Origin: Raphanus sativus
Lineage: Eukaryota; Streptophyta; Magnoliopsida; Brassicales; Brassicaceae
NCBI RefSeq assembly: GCF_000801105.2
Contig: NC_079519.1
Span: 35,563,288 to 35,627,287, forward strand
Direction of reading: 5' to 3'
Length of the DNA stretch: 64,000 nucleotides
In this document: positions 41,421-53,023 of the stretch, one piece after another
Numbering within the stretch: the stretch's first letter is position 1
Layout: the number at the start of each line of letters is the position of its first letter
The notes under the pieces: generated by a model
The model's database searches: none
Seen by the model: the letters and a program-made list of their open reading frames with translations, nothing else
Told to the model about the DNA's origin: nothing
Translations under genes and position numbers: made by a program

Positions 41421-43698
41421 TTCTTTTTCTTTCTTTTTTGTTTTGCCCATAAGGAATCAATCGTTAACAGACTTTAGAACTTTCTTTCATTGACACGACC
41501 AAAGACGAGCACCGTGAAGACATTACTTTAACAGGATCTGGGCAAGTAGACATGTACTGGTTAGTTAAAAATTACTAAACCTTGAAGTAGAAAAAATTAT
41601 TGATCTTTTAGTTAACTTGTTCAGATGAAACATATCATAATGCTCAAAAGTCAGAACGATCCCACAATTGTTGTTTTATCATATCTGTATTTCTGCCCTG
41701 GAGCCATGTTTATCAGTGTGTTGTAAATACTAAGCATTTAAGCTCTGTGCCTTCTGAAGCACAAATTCATTCAGACAAGAGTGATCTAGATAAGAATTAC
41801 GAGCAGAAGAACTTATGTGTGAACTCTGGGATGTTATGTTTCAAAACACAAGTTGGGCAGACCCTTTTCTGAGATATTGTAAGCGACACATATCACTGAA
41901 AACTAATTGACATTATACAAATAATCAGTTTTCTACCATTTATTGTAACTGAACTGTTTGGGTGGAACCTTGAAAAAGGCATATCAAAAACTCACGAGCA
42001 GCGGTGAAACGGACACATGATCCAACTGAACCAAATTTTTACAAATTATACCAAAAATTACAAATAACCAAAATTTGACACGTTTGTTTTCTTAGAACTG
42101 AACTGATCAACCGAACGGAATAACTAATCGGTTCAATTCAGTGGCAGTACCGAAAGCTGACAAGACAAGTTAAGGAAAGCGTGAGAATATGGTAGAGTTT
42201 CGATATCCAAACTACACCGATACTGAATCTCGAACTCAATCCCTTCAATGTATTTCAATGAGAATTACAAATCAATACAGTTTTCACTTCTAGATTTGAA
42301 TCTGAGTAATCACTGGCCTCACCCAGATGATACACTCCTCAAGTCGCAAGACTCAATCCAAATCTACAAGCTACTCTAACTGACAGTCAACAAGCTGACT
42401 TTATACAACCGTAAAACAAACGAAACAATATAAACTGAAAGACTCTGATACAAACCAAGTATCTCATCTTATTATTTGAATATCTTCCTTTCTATAACTT
42501 CTTCTTCACTCCAACGCTTCCTTCCTTTCTGTACCTCTTCTTGTATATACCCTATCAAGCTTATCAGAATACCAAATAGACAACAGTAATATCAGCCTAG
42601 ATAGATAAGGCATCAAGCAATTGCTTTCTTGGGTCATTTAGCTCTTAATAACTCAAAATTTCATGTCTACAAAAGTTTATTATGTATTCCAGCCATTTTG
42701 AGAACAGATTAATACCACACTTCCTTGACCTCCAAGAGAACTCTATCACTTCTAAAAATTTCAAAGTTCGCTTTTGGGTCAGCAATACATTCCACGAAAT
42801 GAGCATAAAGATGGAGACTGCATGTTCCATGCCATCGATAACCACATTATGTGTACTATTATGCTATCCTGGACGCAAGCTATAGAACAAGTTTCATACA
42901 AATACTGACGCATAATATACCCTTTTAGCAGACAACAATGATAGTTGTAACTTGTAATCATTAAGACGACGAATGCAAGTAAGCAGTGAAACAGAGCATC
43001 AGGACCATAACTACAAACTTTGCTAGAGGATTGCATTAGATTCTATAGATGGATAAAACAAGAAAATAAACAGTAAAGACTGAAGCAGATCGGCCTTGTA
43101 AACAATGATCTGGCTATATTCCTTTTTTTTGTTCTGATATTAGCCATAAACCCCCAAGACTGAAGCAGCCAGACATTATATGGTAAGGATGTTTGGTACT
43201 GATATCCGGGGAAAACACAACGATATCACAAATGTTTGGGTGCAAACTACTTGACGTAAATGTTGAAGAGAAAGATATGTTCTCATAGTTGAGTCTGTCA
43301 TGTTAGCTTGGCAATGACAATACAAATCTGTAATGACCTCTGTTAACAACAACAAGTTCATTCACAAGAAAGGTTCTAGATGGTCCAGTTGTATCTTTGT
43401 CTTGACAAGAACCATATCCTTGGCCTGCTTCTCGCGAAATTATCCGACAGGCCGAGAGCTCTCCGCATTATTACGCAGAAGTGGAATCAATCGACTAAGA
43501 GCGAACGAGACTATGGAAACTTATCATGGGCTCAGAAAGATTATTCAAAGAAAAAAACCGCTGTTTCAGTCTCTTCATCTGCTTATTACTGTATTTAGTA
43601 TTAGTATTTTTTGAGGGGAAAAAACGACCGCGTATTGGAAAAAGGTGATTGTGGGGAGAAAAACGACGGCGTGTTTAGCGTGTAATGTTGTTTATTAC
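41421..43698. other. Spacer between U3 copies 1 and 2
   Basis: No coding gene recognised. 41461-41870 is similar in order and wording to 44120-44540 (ccgtgaagac, gatccatgttt-type phrase, ccttctgaagc, acaagagtgatctaga), so it is part of the duplicated unit. The middle (41990-42640) is unrelated AT-rich DNA. Confidence 0.5.
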
Positions 43699-43741
43699 AT
43701 CCCATATCGTTAACAAACAGAGAAGGCAAAAGATTTATAAA
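43699..43741 (+). promoter_or_regulatory. U3 copy 2 promoter with mutated USE
   Basis: ATCCCATATCG (43699-43709) differs from the consensus USE by one base inside the core (CACA to CATA). TATA-like TTTATAAA starts at 43734, again with Pol III spacing. Confidence 0.75.
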
Positions 43742-43764
43742 GTGCAGAGAAGAAGGTAGATGTC

Positions 43765-43980
43765 ACGACCTTACTTGAACAGGATCTGTTCTATAGGCCG
43801 TACCTCTGTAACCTTGGTTTCTAATGAGACATGCCCTATAACCTGGTTGATGAGTAATGGCCGTGTGATCTGAGTGTGATTAACGGTTACGATTCTCCTC
43901 GGAGGCTCCACACTGTAGAGGATCGCTATCCGGTTAGGTTAAGACCTCTCCGGAGTGGTCGCACGGTTGTCTGACAGGCT
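43765..43980 (+). ncRNA. U3: U3 small nucleolar RNA, copy 2
   Basis: Full-length U3 body, 216 nt, from ACGACCTTACTTG to GTCTGACAGGCT, followed by a T run. It lacks one base near box A (AGGCCGTACC, where copies 1 and 3 read AGGCTCGTACC), but keeps box C' and box D. With its weaker USE it may be poorly expressed. Confidence 0.88.
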
Positions 43981-44705
43981 TTCTTTTTTTTCTCCACACT
44001 TGTTGTGTTGATCTTCTCTGGGTTCTCACCGAGAAGCTTTGGTTGACACTAAATTAACAGTTTTGCTTCTTTTTGTCAATGTGATGACAGACTTTGGTCA
44101 CTCTTCCAGGTCCTGCTACACTCTTAATCATATATTTCATTGACACCACCACAGACAAGTACCGTGAAGACCACAAGCCGCAGGAGCAGCCTTGAAATGG
44201 GCATATGATCATGTGGGCAAGTGGACAGGTATTGATTGGTTATTAATACCGAACATTGATTTAGTTGGTTCAGTTGAAACATTATTCTAATGTAATAAGG
44301 CTCAAACCGATTCCACAACCGGTGTTGTATCATTTGATTCACATCTACGTTACTTCCCTGGATCCATGTTTACTAGAATCAGTAAGTTTTGTAGATATAA
44401 GGCATTTGACTCTGTGTCTTCTGAAGCTCAAACTCATTTGGACAAGAGTGATCTAGATGGTTACTTTCTGCTTTGCCGTTTTGATTCTCAACTTATAATT
44501 TTTTGTTCTTAATAGAGTTATGAGCAGAAGAACTTATGTGAACTCTGGCTTTTTCAAGTGGTCTAGCATCAGGTCGGATAGATGCAGAGAGATGGCTTTG
44601 AGTTATTTTAGTAGATTGAGATAACTAAAACGATGACGTATGTGGCATTAGTGCGTTGAGCTTAGAAACGGCAACGTATAGAGCATGTGAGGTTTTGTTT
44701 ATTTC

Positions 44706-44749
44706 GTCCCACATCGTGTGAATAACAGGGAACCCGTACTGTTTATATA
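44706..44749 (+). promoter_or_regulatory. U3 copy 3 promoter, perfect USE
   Basis: GTCCCACATCG (44706-44716) fits the plant USE exactly; TTTATATA begins at 44742. Spacing 25 bp, Pol III class. Confidence 0.85.
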
Positions 44750-44772
44750 TCAGAGAGATGGAAGGGAAGGTC

Positions 44773-44965
44773 ACGACCTTACTTGAACAGGATCTGTTCT
44801 ATAGGCTCGTACCTCTGTATCCTTGATTTCTAAGGAGACAGGCCCTTAAACCTGGTTGATGAATCATGGCCGTGCGACTTGAGTGTGATTAACGGTTGCG
44901 ATTCTCCCTGGAGTCTCTGCACTGTAGAGGATCGCTATCCGGTTGCGATTCTCCCTGGAGTCTTT
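44773..44965 (+). pseudogene. U3: U3 snoRNA copy 3, 3' end lost by internal duplication
   Basis: The first about 165 nt match U3 (ACGACCTTACTTG onward). After GGATCGCTATCCGGTT, where the intact copies continue GGTTAGG..., this copy instead repeats its own earlier segment: GGTTGCGATTCTCCCTGGAG occurs at 44894 and again at 44941. The 3' stem and box D (GTCTGA) are missing, so a stable snoRNP is not expected. A T run follows. Confidence 0.88.
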
Positions 44966-45582
44966 CCTTTTTTTAATTTGTTCTTAATATGTGATGTAGA
45001 TTGTTGTTAGCTTTGGACAATCATGTGGCTTAATAGAGACACCCTGCTTGAGTTCTACTAGATTTTTTTTTTCAGAGAAAGTCTCTCGGAGATATTCTTT
45101 GTGTGTTCTCATTGAAAGAAAAAGGATTTAAGCTTTGGTTGATTCTACGTTTCTGATGTTGTAAAGTCACCTAACAGTTTTGCTTGTTGCCATTGTGACT
45201 CTTAATCATCATATCTTTCATCAACACTGCAGGTCTGCAGCCATGTACCGTGAATACCACAACCGGCAGGAGCAGAACCTTATTTGAACTCTGAGGTGTG
45301 ATGATCCAAAACACAATCAGAATCTCAAAACACGGTGGAGATTGCTTTCGATTTTTTGAAGATGATGTACTTGCGTGTGTTTGTATAGTGGCACAATCTG
45401 TTAGGACCGCAAGTTCGTGAAAAGGACACATGATCATATAGACAGAGACTGGAAGGATTCTGATTGGTTCTGATTATATTAGTTACTACCAAACCTTAAA
45501 CCATAAAAAATATATTGATTTTTTAGTTCAAATTGAAACATAATCTCTAACGATGAAAATCTCAAAATGTTATTTTACGGTA
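44966..45582. other. Region between U3 copy 3 and the chloroplast RNP gene
   Basis: Contains a further diverged piece of the U3 downstream unit (45198-45310: catgtaccgtgaataccaca, ggcaggagcag, tttgaactctg). No gene seen. Confidence 0.5.
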
Positions 45583-46451
45583 TCAGTATTTCTTCCCCTG
45601 AGCCAGGTTTACTCGAATGGCCCGACCCTCCAGCTCAAGCCCATCCAGCGACTCAAGAGCGGTTTCCATTTCAGCTTTGGAGGAGTAACATACAAAGCCA
45701 TAACCTCTCGACTTCCCTGTGTCTCCATCGTACACAACTCTGGCACCAACCACTTCTCCGCACTCTCGAAACGCTCCAGCTAATGACTCCGAAGTGACTG
45801 TCCACGACAAGTTACCAACAAACAGCTTGTACTCTGTTTCTGGATACAGAGGTTCTTTGTTTGGTTTTGGTTTGTCTGCAAAGTTCACCTTCAAAGTCCT
45901 ACCAAGATACTCCTGAAGAAAAAACAATAGAAATATTACTTTTATGTTTGTTAAAAAAAAAAAAAACATATATATATATATATATATATTTTTTTTTTTT
46001 AACTCTCACTTACAGTTCCATCGAGGTTCTCGATGATGACGTTGCAGTCTTCCACGTTGCTCATTGTTACAAAGGCGAACCCACGACTCTGTCCTGTGTC
46101 TCTGTTGTAAAGAACCTCGACGAGCTCGGGGTTAGCGAAGTCTTGGATGATCTGAGCGAGTGTTGCACTGTCAACATTGTAAGGCAGGTTCCCGAAGTAG
46201 AGCTTAGTGTTGATGGTCGCAGGAGGATTGTCGTCATCAGCAGTTGTGTCGTCCTGTTTGACGGCGATGGTCTCAGGCAGGGCTCTGAATCGCTGAGAAC
46301 TGTTGTTGTCACGTGAGGAGATCAAAAGAGGCTTTGGAGGCGACAAGTTGAATCTAAGAAGTGTTTGGTTAGATGATTTGTTGCCGCGAAGGAGGAGGGT
46401 TGGTTGATCGTAGAGTTTGAAGCAGGGAAGTGTTAGTGTTGAAGCTGCCAT
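45583..46451 (-). CDS. Chloroplast ribonucleoprotein with two RRMs (29-kDa cpRNP-like)
   Basis: Nuclear-encoded plastid RNA-binding protein that stabilises or edits chloroplast transcripts. Two exons: 46451-46014 and 45912-45583, total 768 nt, 255 aa. An N-terminal Ser/Arg-rich, acid-poor stretch (MAASTLTLPCFKL...) is a likely transit peptide, followed by an acidic linker (DDTTADDD). RRM1: RNP2 LYFGNLP and RNP1 RGFAFVTM; RRM2: RNP2 LFVGNLS and RNP1 RGYGFVCY. The ending NLAQGKKY is intact. The intron splits RRM1 near its end (DGT|EYLGRTLKV). Matches At1g60000 by memory and order. Confidence 0.94.
45968..45989. repeat. (AT)11 microsatellite in cpRNP intron
   Basis: Alternating AT followed by a T run, all inside the intron of the cpRNP gene. 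Confidence 0.9.
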
Positions 46452-46462
46452 TTCTCTCTCTG

Positions 46463-46467
<5 letters not shown>

Positions 46468-46506
<39 letters not shown>
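46468..46506. repeat. (AG)n microsatellite in cpRNP 5' UTR
   Basis: About 19 AG units 16 bp upstream of the start codon; on the coding strand a CT-rich leader, common in plant 5' UTRs. Confidence 0.9.
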
Positions 46507-46509
<3 letters not shown>

Positions 46510-46560
46510 GCTTAAGACAGAGTTGATTCTACCCACAGAAGAGATTTTGGATAAGGCCAA

Positions 46561-47340
46561 AAATAAGTGATTGGCCTATCATAATATCAACTGAATCAAA
46601 TGGTTATCAACTACACTTGGTTTTAGGGTTTATTCCGGTTTACTATGAATTGTTCGGTGCACAAGAATTTTCCCGTTATAATTAAAATTTTACTAGGTTC
46701 GTATTTATTTTGTGTTTTATTTTATCTGTTTGTTTGTTTGTTGTAATTTAGATTCCTATGTTTTAAAAATTTGATTTTTTTTTCCGATAAAACTCGTTTT
46801 TGCCAGCTTTACAAAATGCATCTCTAATCTTAAAAAAAAATTCTAGATAACAAAAGAAAATTCTATTTTATAATTTCACTTACTCTTTATTTATCTTCAC
46901 ATTATTTATATTTTCATATAAAGAATCAGATTTTTTGAGGTTTTTCATTTGTAATTCTTTTCCAACAATATGAATTACTAGAGTTTATTCCAATTATCTG
47001 ATTGTAAATTTGACCGACCAAACAATTTTTTTTATCATATAATACTCTAAAAACATTAGCTGGATTTGGGCTATATACTTCTTTCACTTTGTCTATTTTA
47101 ACTAAATGTAAAATTGATTTGTTAGTAGACGACTGACTCCATTTGGTTGTCAAGTTCTTAGTTTTTTTTTCCGACATCAATTTTCATTAGCCAATAGATT
47201 TATCCATACATAGATTTATCAATCTCTGCAACAGATTTTAACCACAATAACATAATATAACTTAGATATATTAGTCAAAAATGAAAAAAATATCTTTTGC
47301 TATCACTGTCTTATTACTTTCCGGTTCTATAATATGAAAC
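46561..47340. other. AT-rich intergenic DNA
   Basis: No gene recognised; cpRNP promoter at the left. Confidence 0.35.
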
Positions 47341-47343
47341 TAC

Positions 47344-47709
47344 GGGGGGTGTATTGAATCTTAAATTTGAAGTGATTTGACTTTTAATGAGTTTTTAGAT
47401 GATTGGAGAAGAATTAGAGAATTTGGTGTAATTTTTGTTAGAACACTCTAGAATCTCATCTAAACAGTGGGATTTGTATTTTTATTTTTATAACTAAGAA
47501 ACTCTCATCAAACACTCTAGAATTAGTTAAAGCACTCTAAAATCTTTAACTTAAATTTTGTTCAATAACAGTAGATTTTAGAGTGTTTTATAAAATATCA
47601 AGTTTAATAACATTAGATTTTAAAATGTTTTTTAAAATCCATGTTTGAATAACAATGGATTTGCCATTTTAATACAAATCACTTCAAATCCTTAGTTGAA
47701 TACACCCCC
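47344..47709. mobile_element. MITE with about 15-bp matching ends and TAC target duplication
   Basis: GGGGGTGTATTGAA at the left is mirrored by TTGAATACACCCCC at the right; the inner AAATTTGAAGTGATTTG and CAAATCACTTCAAATC also pair, giving an inverted repeat of roughly 35 bp. TAC flanks both sides. A 3-bp target duplication suits PIF/Harbinger, but the family is not certain. 366 bp, no coding. Confidence 0.82.
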
Positions 47710-47712
47710 TAC

Positions 47713-48045
47713 ATATTTTGAATTTGCTGCCAAAGAATGGGTTATATCCTGGATGATCGGTGTGAGCATTGGCCATATCTCCTCCCCACGTATCATTCGG
47801 ATCAGCACTTGGAATCTGATTCAATTATTACATTCTGATAAACCAAATCCAGTCATTGTCATCACTGCCCATTGGATTGCTTTGGCTTTTGTTTCCATTG
47901 TTGAACCCATTCCTTGTATATCCGTGACACATGCCCACAGCACCTTTCCATATTGAAATCATGGACATTTGGTACGGGATTTTATAGTTGGGTGGGGACA
48001 TGATGCTATATGATAGTTTTCTTGGAAAATAGATCGTCAACCTAT
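47713..48045 (-). other. Unassigned stretch with protein-like reading on the minus strand
   Basis: The minus strand gives FIRM then a stop, but also readable Asn/Gly-rich peptides: GMCHGYTRNGFNNGNKSQ, DPNDTWGGDMANAHTDHPGY. Composition looks like a low-complexity C-terminal region of a transcription factor, possibly MADS-type, but I cannot name it. Probably a broken gene remnant. Confidence 0.3.
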
Positions 48046-48569
48046 AAGAAAATAATGTAATTATTTATATATATAACTACAAAATAATCCAATTTAACAT
48101 TGTAAAATAGGTTTTCCATTTGAAAAGATGTGTTACCTACCAATACCAATGCATTTCTTACAACTATTTATACCCTCACAGACATCCAAATCAAATGTTC
48201 TTGGACCCATTTAACCAAGATACTCTTTAACCAATGTCTTTGAATTTTATCCTCTTGCTACCGTTTTATTTCAAGAACTTGTCTAAACATTAAGGAAAAA
48301 CGTACTACGAAACATATGTTATACACTTCCTTCTTCTCGATCGTTTCTTCATCTGGAGAACTTATATACTTTGACAAGACAAAAAACGGACTCAGTTCGT
48401 AATCTCTACAGAGTGGTTTCATCTTAATTTATGTAATAACCTGAAAGGAATCTAAAAGAGAAGAGATCATTCAGGATATATTATTTCTCTTTCTTTTCAG
48501 ATTTGTTCCTTCGGATGATCCACACAGAGACTCTGTTTCTTGTCCCTAAAGCAAAAACTAAAATAAGTA

Positions 48570-49285
48570 TCAGCTTGTAGCTTCAGATATGCTCTGCAAT
48601 GATGGTCTCCATGTTCTCGATTTCGACGATCCTGAGCTCGTTAACACTGCACGTTGCTTCTCATCATTTGTTTCCTATCAAAAAGCAAAAAAATAAACAC
48701 TCATTAATTGTTATATAATTTAATTACTTTTGAATAAAAGCTTAATCCTTAAGCTAAACACATTTATTACACTGAGTAAAGATTCCATACCAGATCCTGA
48801 TTCTTGTCGGATTCTTCAGAAACCTTCTTCTTCTCTTCAGTCGTTTCACTCTGATGCTTCTTTGTCTTCGCGTACTTCTTTGCTCTTAAAATTTTTATAA
48901 CCTCTAAAATAATTAAAAAGAAAAAACATTAGAAAGCACAAAAAAAAGCTTAAAAAGAGATTTAAAACTTAAATTAAAACCTAAACTCGAAACCTTGTGA
49001 AGTGATGAGACGGTAAGCATGACCAAGTACAAGACTCTCCGTTGGTCTAAGAAGTTTCACACGCGTGAACTTCACGACCCTTCTCTCACTCTTATCTTCT
49101 TCCAGCGTCTTGGTCGTCGTCGCCGAAACATTCGTCTCCGGTAATGGAATAATAAGAGAAACATAGTGACCAGGATACACACGCATGATTTCAGCGACGG
49201 GTACAGGACCGTAATATCTATCGAGTTTCCCGTCGGGATGCTGTACAACCAACGCCGCCGCATCAACCGCCTGACAATTTCCCAT
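48570..49285 (-). CDS. PADRE/DUF4228 domain protein
   Basis: Plant-specific family often induced by pathogens or abscisic acid; biochemical role unknown. Three exons: 49285-48994, 48903-48791 and 48674-48570, total 510 nt, 169 aa. Start MGNCQAVDAA is the family start and also an N-myristoylation motif (Gly2, Cys4), suggesting membrane attachment; the longer upstream frame to 49483 is 5' UTR. The core reads LVVQHPDGKLDRYYGPVPV and ESLVLGHAYRLITSQE. The middle is Lys/Glu-rich, and the end is the conserved TWRPSLQSISEATS. Fits At1g60010 by order. Confidence 0.92.
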
Positions 49286-49340
49286 CTGTTCCTCAAAAAA
49301 AAAATTGTTATGATTGAGAGAACAAAAGAAAACAGAGTAG

Positions 49341-49366
49341 AGAATGAGAGAGAGAGAGAGAGAGAG
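49341..49366. repeat. (AG)n run in PADRE gene leader
   Basis: A short run of alternating AG about 60 bp upstream of the start codon. Confidence 0.8.
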
Positions 49367-49976
49367 CCTGTGAAGGAAAAGAGTCTTTTTCGGGACAGCG
49401 TGAAGGGTTAGGTCCACCACATACAGTTCAGCTTTGCTTATAAAACATGTGAAACCCAAAATCAATATCACTAAAATCATCACCGTTATTATTTATTAAT
49501 TTTATTGTGTTGTAATTATTTTATTGGACAGTCATTAATAGAGAATAATACTAATAATGGTTTGTAACAACATTGTTGCAGATTTGACTGTTGTTGCCGC
49601 CTTGCCGGGGCCATCTCCGACGTTTATTTCTTTAGTTTGGAGTTTAAATGTAATGGAATATACTAATTTATAGGTTGGTCGGAAATTAAATAGTTGATTA
49701 CAACGGGTCGGTGCCCGAACCGGAGATCAGGGACCGATGATTTTGACATTTTTGTTTGTCTTCCTACAGTTTTAGAATAATTTTGTTTTATTAATTAGTT
49801 TGCATTTAATTTTCTTTTAAAGGCTTTTTAAATTGTGATTTATTTGACGAAAACATCATGTGATTTATTTTAGAGTTCTGCAATACACCAATTAACATTG
49901 CACAGTTAATTAGCAAATGTAATAGTATTTGACCTTTTGAGGACTTGAGTTATTCTACTATACAAATAATTAAATA

Positions 49977-51893
49977 CTAGGTGGTTGTCCGCGAATTCAC
50001 GGATATAAATATTGTATGAAAATATATATTATGTATAGAATATCTTAAAGTAATAACTGATGAACATTTAATAATAAAAAATGCTTGTAAAATATATACG
50101 TAATTATCACATTCATTTTTCCAACACATATTATGCATATTCGTCGGCTTTTTCTTTATTTTCTTGTTATTATTTGGTTATTTCTATCAATTGTTTTGCT
50201 ATTTTTTCCCTTTTTACATATTGTTGCCAAATATTTATTTTTCTGTCTAATAGTAATACAAACCATATAATCAATGAACCAAAAATTCATCTTATAATTC
50301 TTTCAATCATAATATTATCTTATTCACTACATTATTTGACGTAAATGCAAATTTTTTTAATCAAAGTTACATGTTCAGTTAAATATAATTCATCCAATTT
50401 TCAAAACCTAATTATTTATAAACCATATATGAACATTATAAGAGATTAATAATTATTATGGATACGTCTATATCTTTTTATGAATATGAAATTAGTATAT
50501 TGATTTCTATAAAGTTTCTATTCATTATTTTATAGAATATATAAATATAAGAAATTGATCAAACATTATTAGGCTTTCTATAATTTTGAAAATTATTTAC
50601 CACAAATTATTATTTGTAATATCATATGTTCTATTTGGTAATTGATAATAATTAGTTTATAATTAATTAAAATAATTTAAAATTATTAAAACATTCTTTC
50701 ATAATATTATGTAGTTTATAAATATAAAAAATTGATCAAACATTATTATTCTTTATATAATCCCAACCAAGATTCTAAAAAGAACAACTTATATAATTTT
50801 AACCGATTTAGAACAATTTGAATAGAATTGAATCATCTAAATCGGTTAAAATAGGTTAAAATCAATCTAAATATGTTAAATTAAGCAATAATGTTAATAT
50901 AAATCTACAAATTTGTCTAGTTTCATTTGTGTTGTATATCTAGTTTTGATAATTCATCACAATGCTTTGATAATTAAACTCAGAAACTAAAATATCTCAT
51001 ATAAACATAAAGTATGTATAAAATAAATCAATAATACGTTAACATCTAAGCCTCGCCTAGGCTCCAAATGATCTGCCTACTCACCTAGCGATTTCTTGAA
51101 CATTGTCTTTTATAAATTCTTATAATTATGATAAATTATTTTTTAAGCCATGATAAATAATTATCTAAATGCTTAAATTTTTTTATATATGACTTATAAA
51201 GCATATATGAACATTATAAAGACATTAATAATTATTATAATATTTTATTTATGAATATAGTGTTTTATATAATAATATGAAATCATTATATCGATTTCTA
51301 TAAATTGTATTCTATTAATTATTTTATGGAGTATATAAATTTAAAAAGAATTAATCAAACATTATAACACTTTCTATAATTTTTAAAATTAATTACCATA
51401 AATTATTATTTGTAATATCATTTAGATTATTTGGTAAATGATATTAATTAGTTCTAGACTTATCTTTTATTTTAGATCTAATAAAATAAATGAAAATTGA
51501 AAATCTCTTAACTAATCAAATTATAACAATTGTGCTATTAAGAATATAATGTTTTATATAAGAATATGAGATCATATATCTATCTCTATAAATTGTGATA
51601 TTAATTATTTTATGTAGCATATAAATATGAAAATAAATTAATCAAACATTACTAAACTCTCTATAGTTTTATAATTAGTTACCATAAATTATTATTTTTA
51701 ATATCATTTACATTATTTGCTAAGTGATATAATTTAGTTTTATATTTGTTTTTTATTTTAGATGTAATTAAAATAATTGAAAATTGAAAATCTTTCAACC
51801 AATTAAATTATAACAAGTTTTTTTAAATTATTTTTATGATTGACACATAATCAAAATTCATTTAAGTGAGTCCTCAATTAATATATACGAGGA
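49977..51893 (-). mobile_element. Non-autonomous Helitron, about 1.9 kb
   Basis: On the minus strand it starts TCCTCGTATATATTAATTGA (5' TC end) and finishes with hairpin TCCGTGAATTCGCGGA, seven bases, CTAG. It lies between host A and T, as Helitrons do. It has no coding region and contains three diverged internal copies of an AT-rich unit (see next entry). Confidence 0.82.
50430..51790. repeat. Diverged internal repeats of about 260-340 bp
   Basis: The order gaacattata, tgatttctata, attattttat(a/g), atataaat, atcaaacatta, cataaattattatttgtaat recurs at about 50430-50680, 51190-51470 and 51540-51790; a partial copy lies at 50690-50760. Copies are AT-rich and many bases differ. Confidence 0.7.
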
Positions 51894-53023
51894 TTCTCAA
51901 TGTCAATTTCTAAAACATTTATTCAAACATTTACTCGCTTGTAAAGATCTTTTGACCTACTGTTATTTTCAAAGTCTAGCACACTGGCAGTGAAGTTATA
52001 AGTTTATAACAGTGGATACGAAGCATGATATAGGTCAAACTTAAACTAGTTCTTCGTCGAGCCCACCGAAGCTTAAATTTATTTTACGCATTTTCAAATT
52101 CAGCCGGATATAACATTTAATGCACGTCGAACTTGGACCATAGACAAAAAGGTATGGTATATAGATTTAGACGAAAGCAATAAAATCATATATAGCTGAA
52201 GTGTGAATATAACCTACCCAATAGATCCAAAGAATCAATTATGGTACCTACCATTCATGACGAGCAAAAAACAAAATTATCAATATTCTCTAGAACCTGG
52301 AGACATTTTTGGTTAATCGGTTTAGAACTTTTTTTCTTTTAGTTATTTAAACTTCTACCTATTTTTAAATGGGATAGAAAACCCCAACTAAATTTTTATG
52401 TTTCTGAACTCTCAAGCCCAAAAGTTAAACATAGAGTAAGAAGAACTCATATAACTAACGGCAAACTAGAAAAATATAAACTTCATCAAAGGAGAATCAC
52501 ATCGATAATGGAAGCAAAATTCATCGAAAAAGCGATGCATGACTAAATTATTGGGGTTGAAAACCAATCTCGAAACACTGTTCCATCATAGAACGAAGGA
52601 ACCAAAGATACTTACCACTGCTTCTTCAACAGAACCCAAAGAGGACAACACTTCAACCCGAGCAGCCAACGAAGAGGAACGTTTGGCGATCGACTACTCA
52701 AAGACCAGCCGTGATTGAGAACATGCTCCTTAGAACCTTAGCAAGTAATCCGAAAATCTAGTAGGTTGCACGCCAAGGGACCACACAACTTCTCAACATC
52801 AAAGCTTCACCCACTGAAATCATAATTCAACCAGAGAGGACACAAATAAAGACAGTGGAGACCCTCTCACGGCAACAGCGAAGCTCGCTGGTAACCATAG
52901 AGAGTAGATTGAGCGATCTCTTTTTTTTTTCAAGACGGCGCTGAAGTTTTTAGAAAGAAAATTGGGTTCCTTATTATTTTTTCTTTTAATTTGGGAGGAG
53001 TGATATGGTTAGTTGATGAAATA
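51894..53023. other. Spacer between two Helitrons
   Basis: 52480-52930 is less AT-rich than its flanks and on the minus strand resembles a transcribed leader (CT-rich start, then a possible donor cagtg|gtaagt near 52615), but no protein follows. Nothing identified. Confidence 0.35.

Noticed and set aside
49286..49483. Extended N-terminus of the PADRE protein
   Set aside because: Family proteins start MGNC; the extension is mostly an AG-repeat leader.
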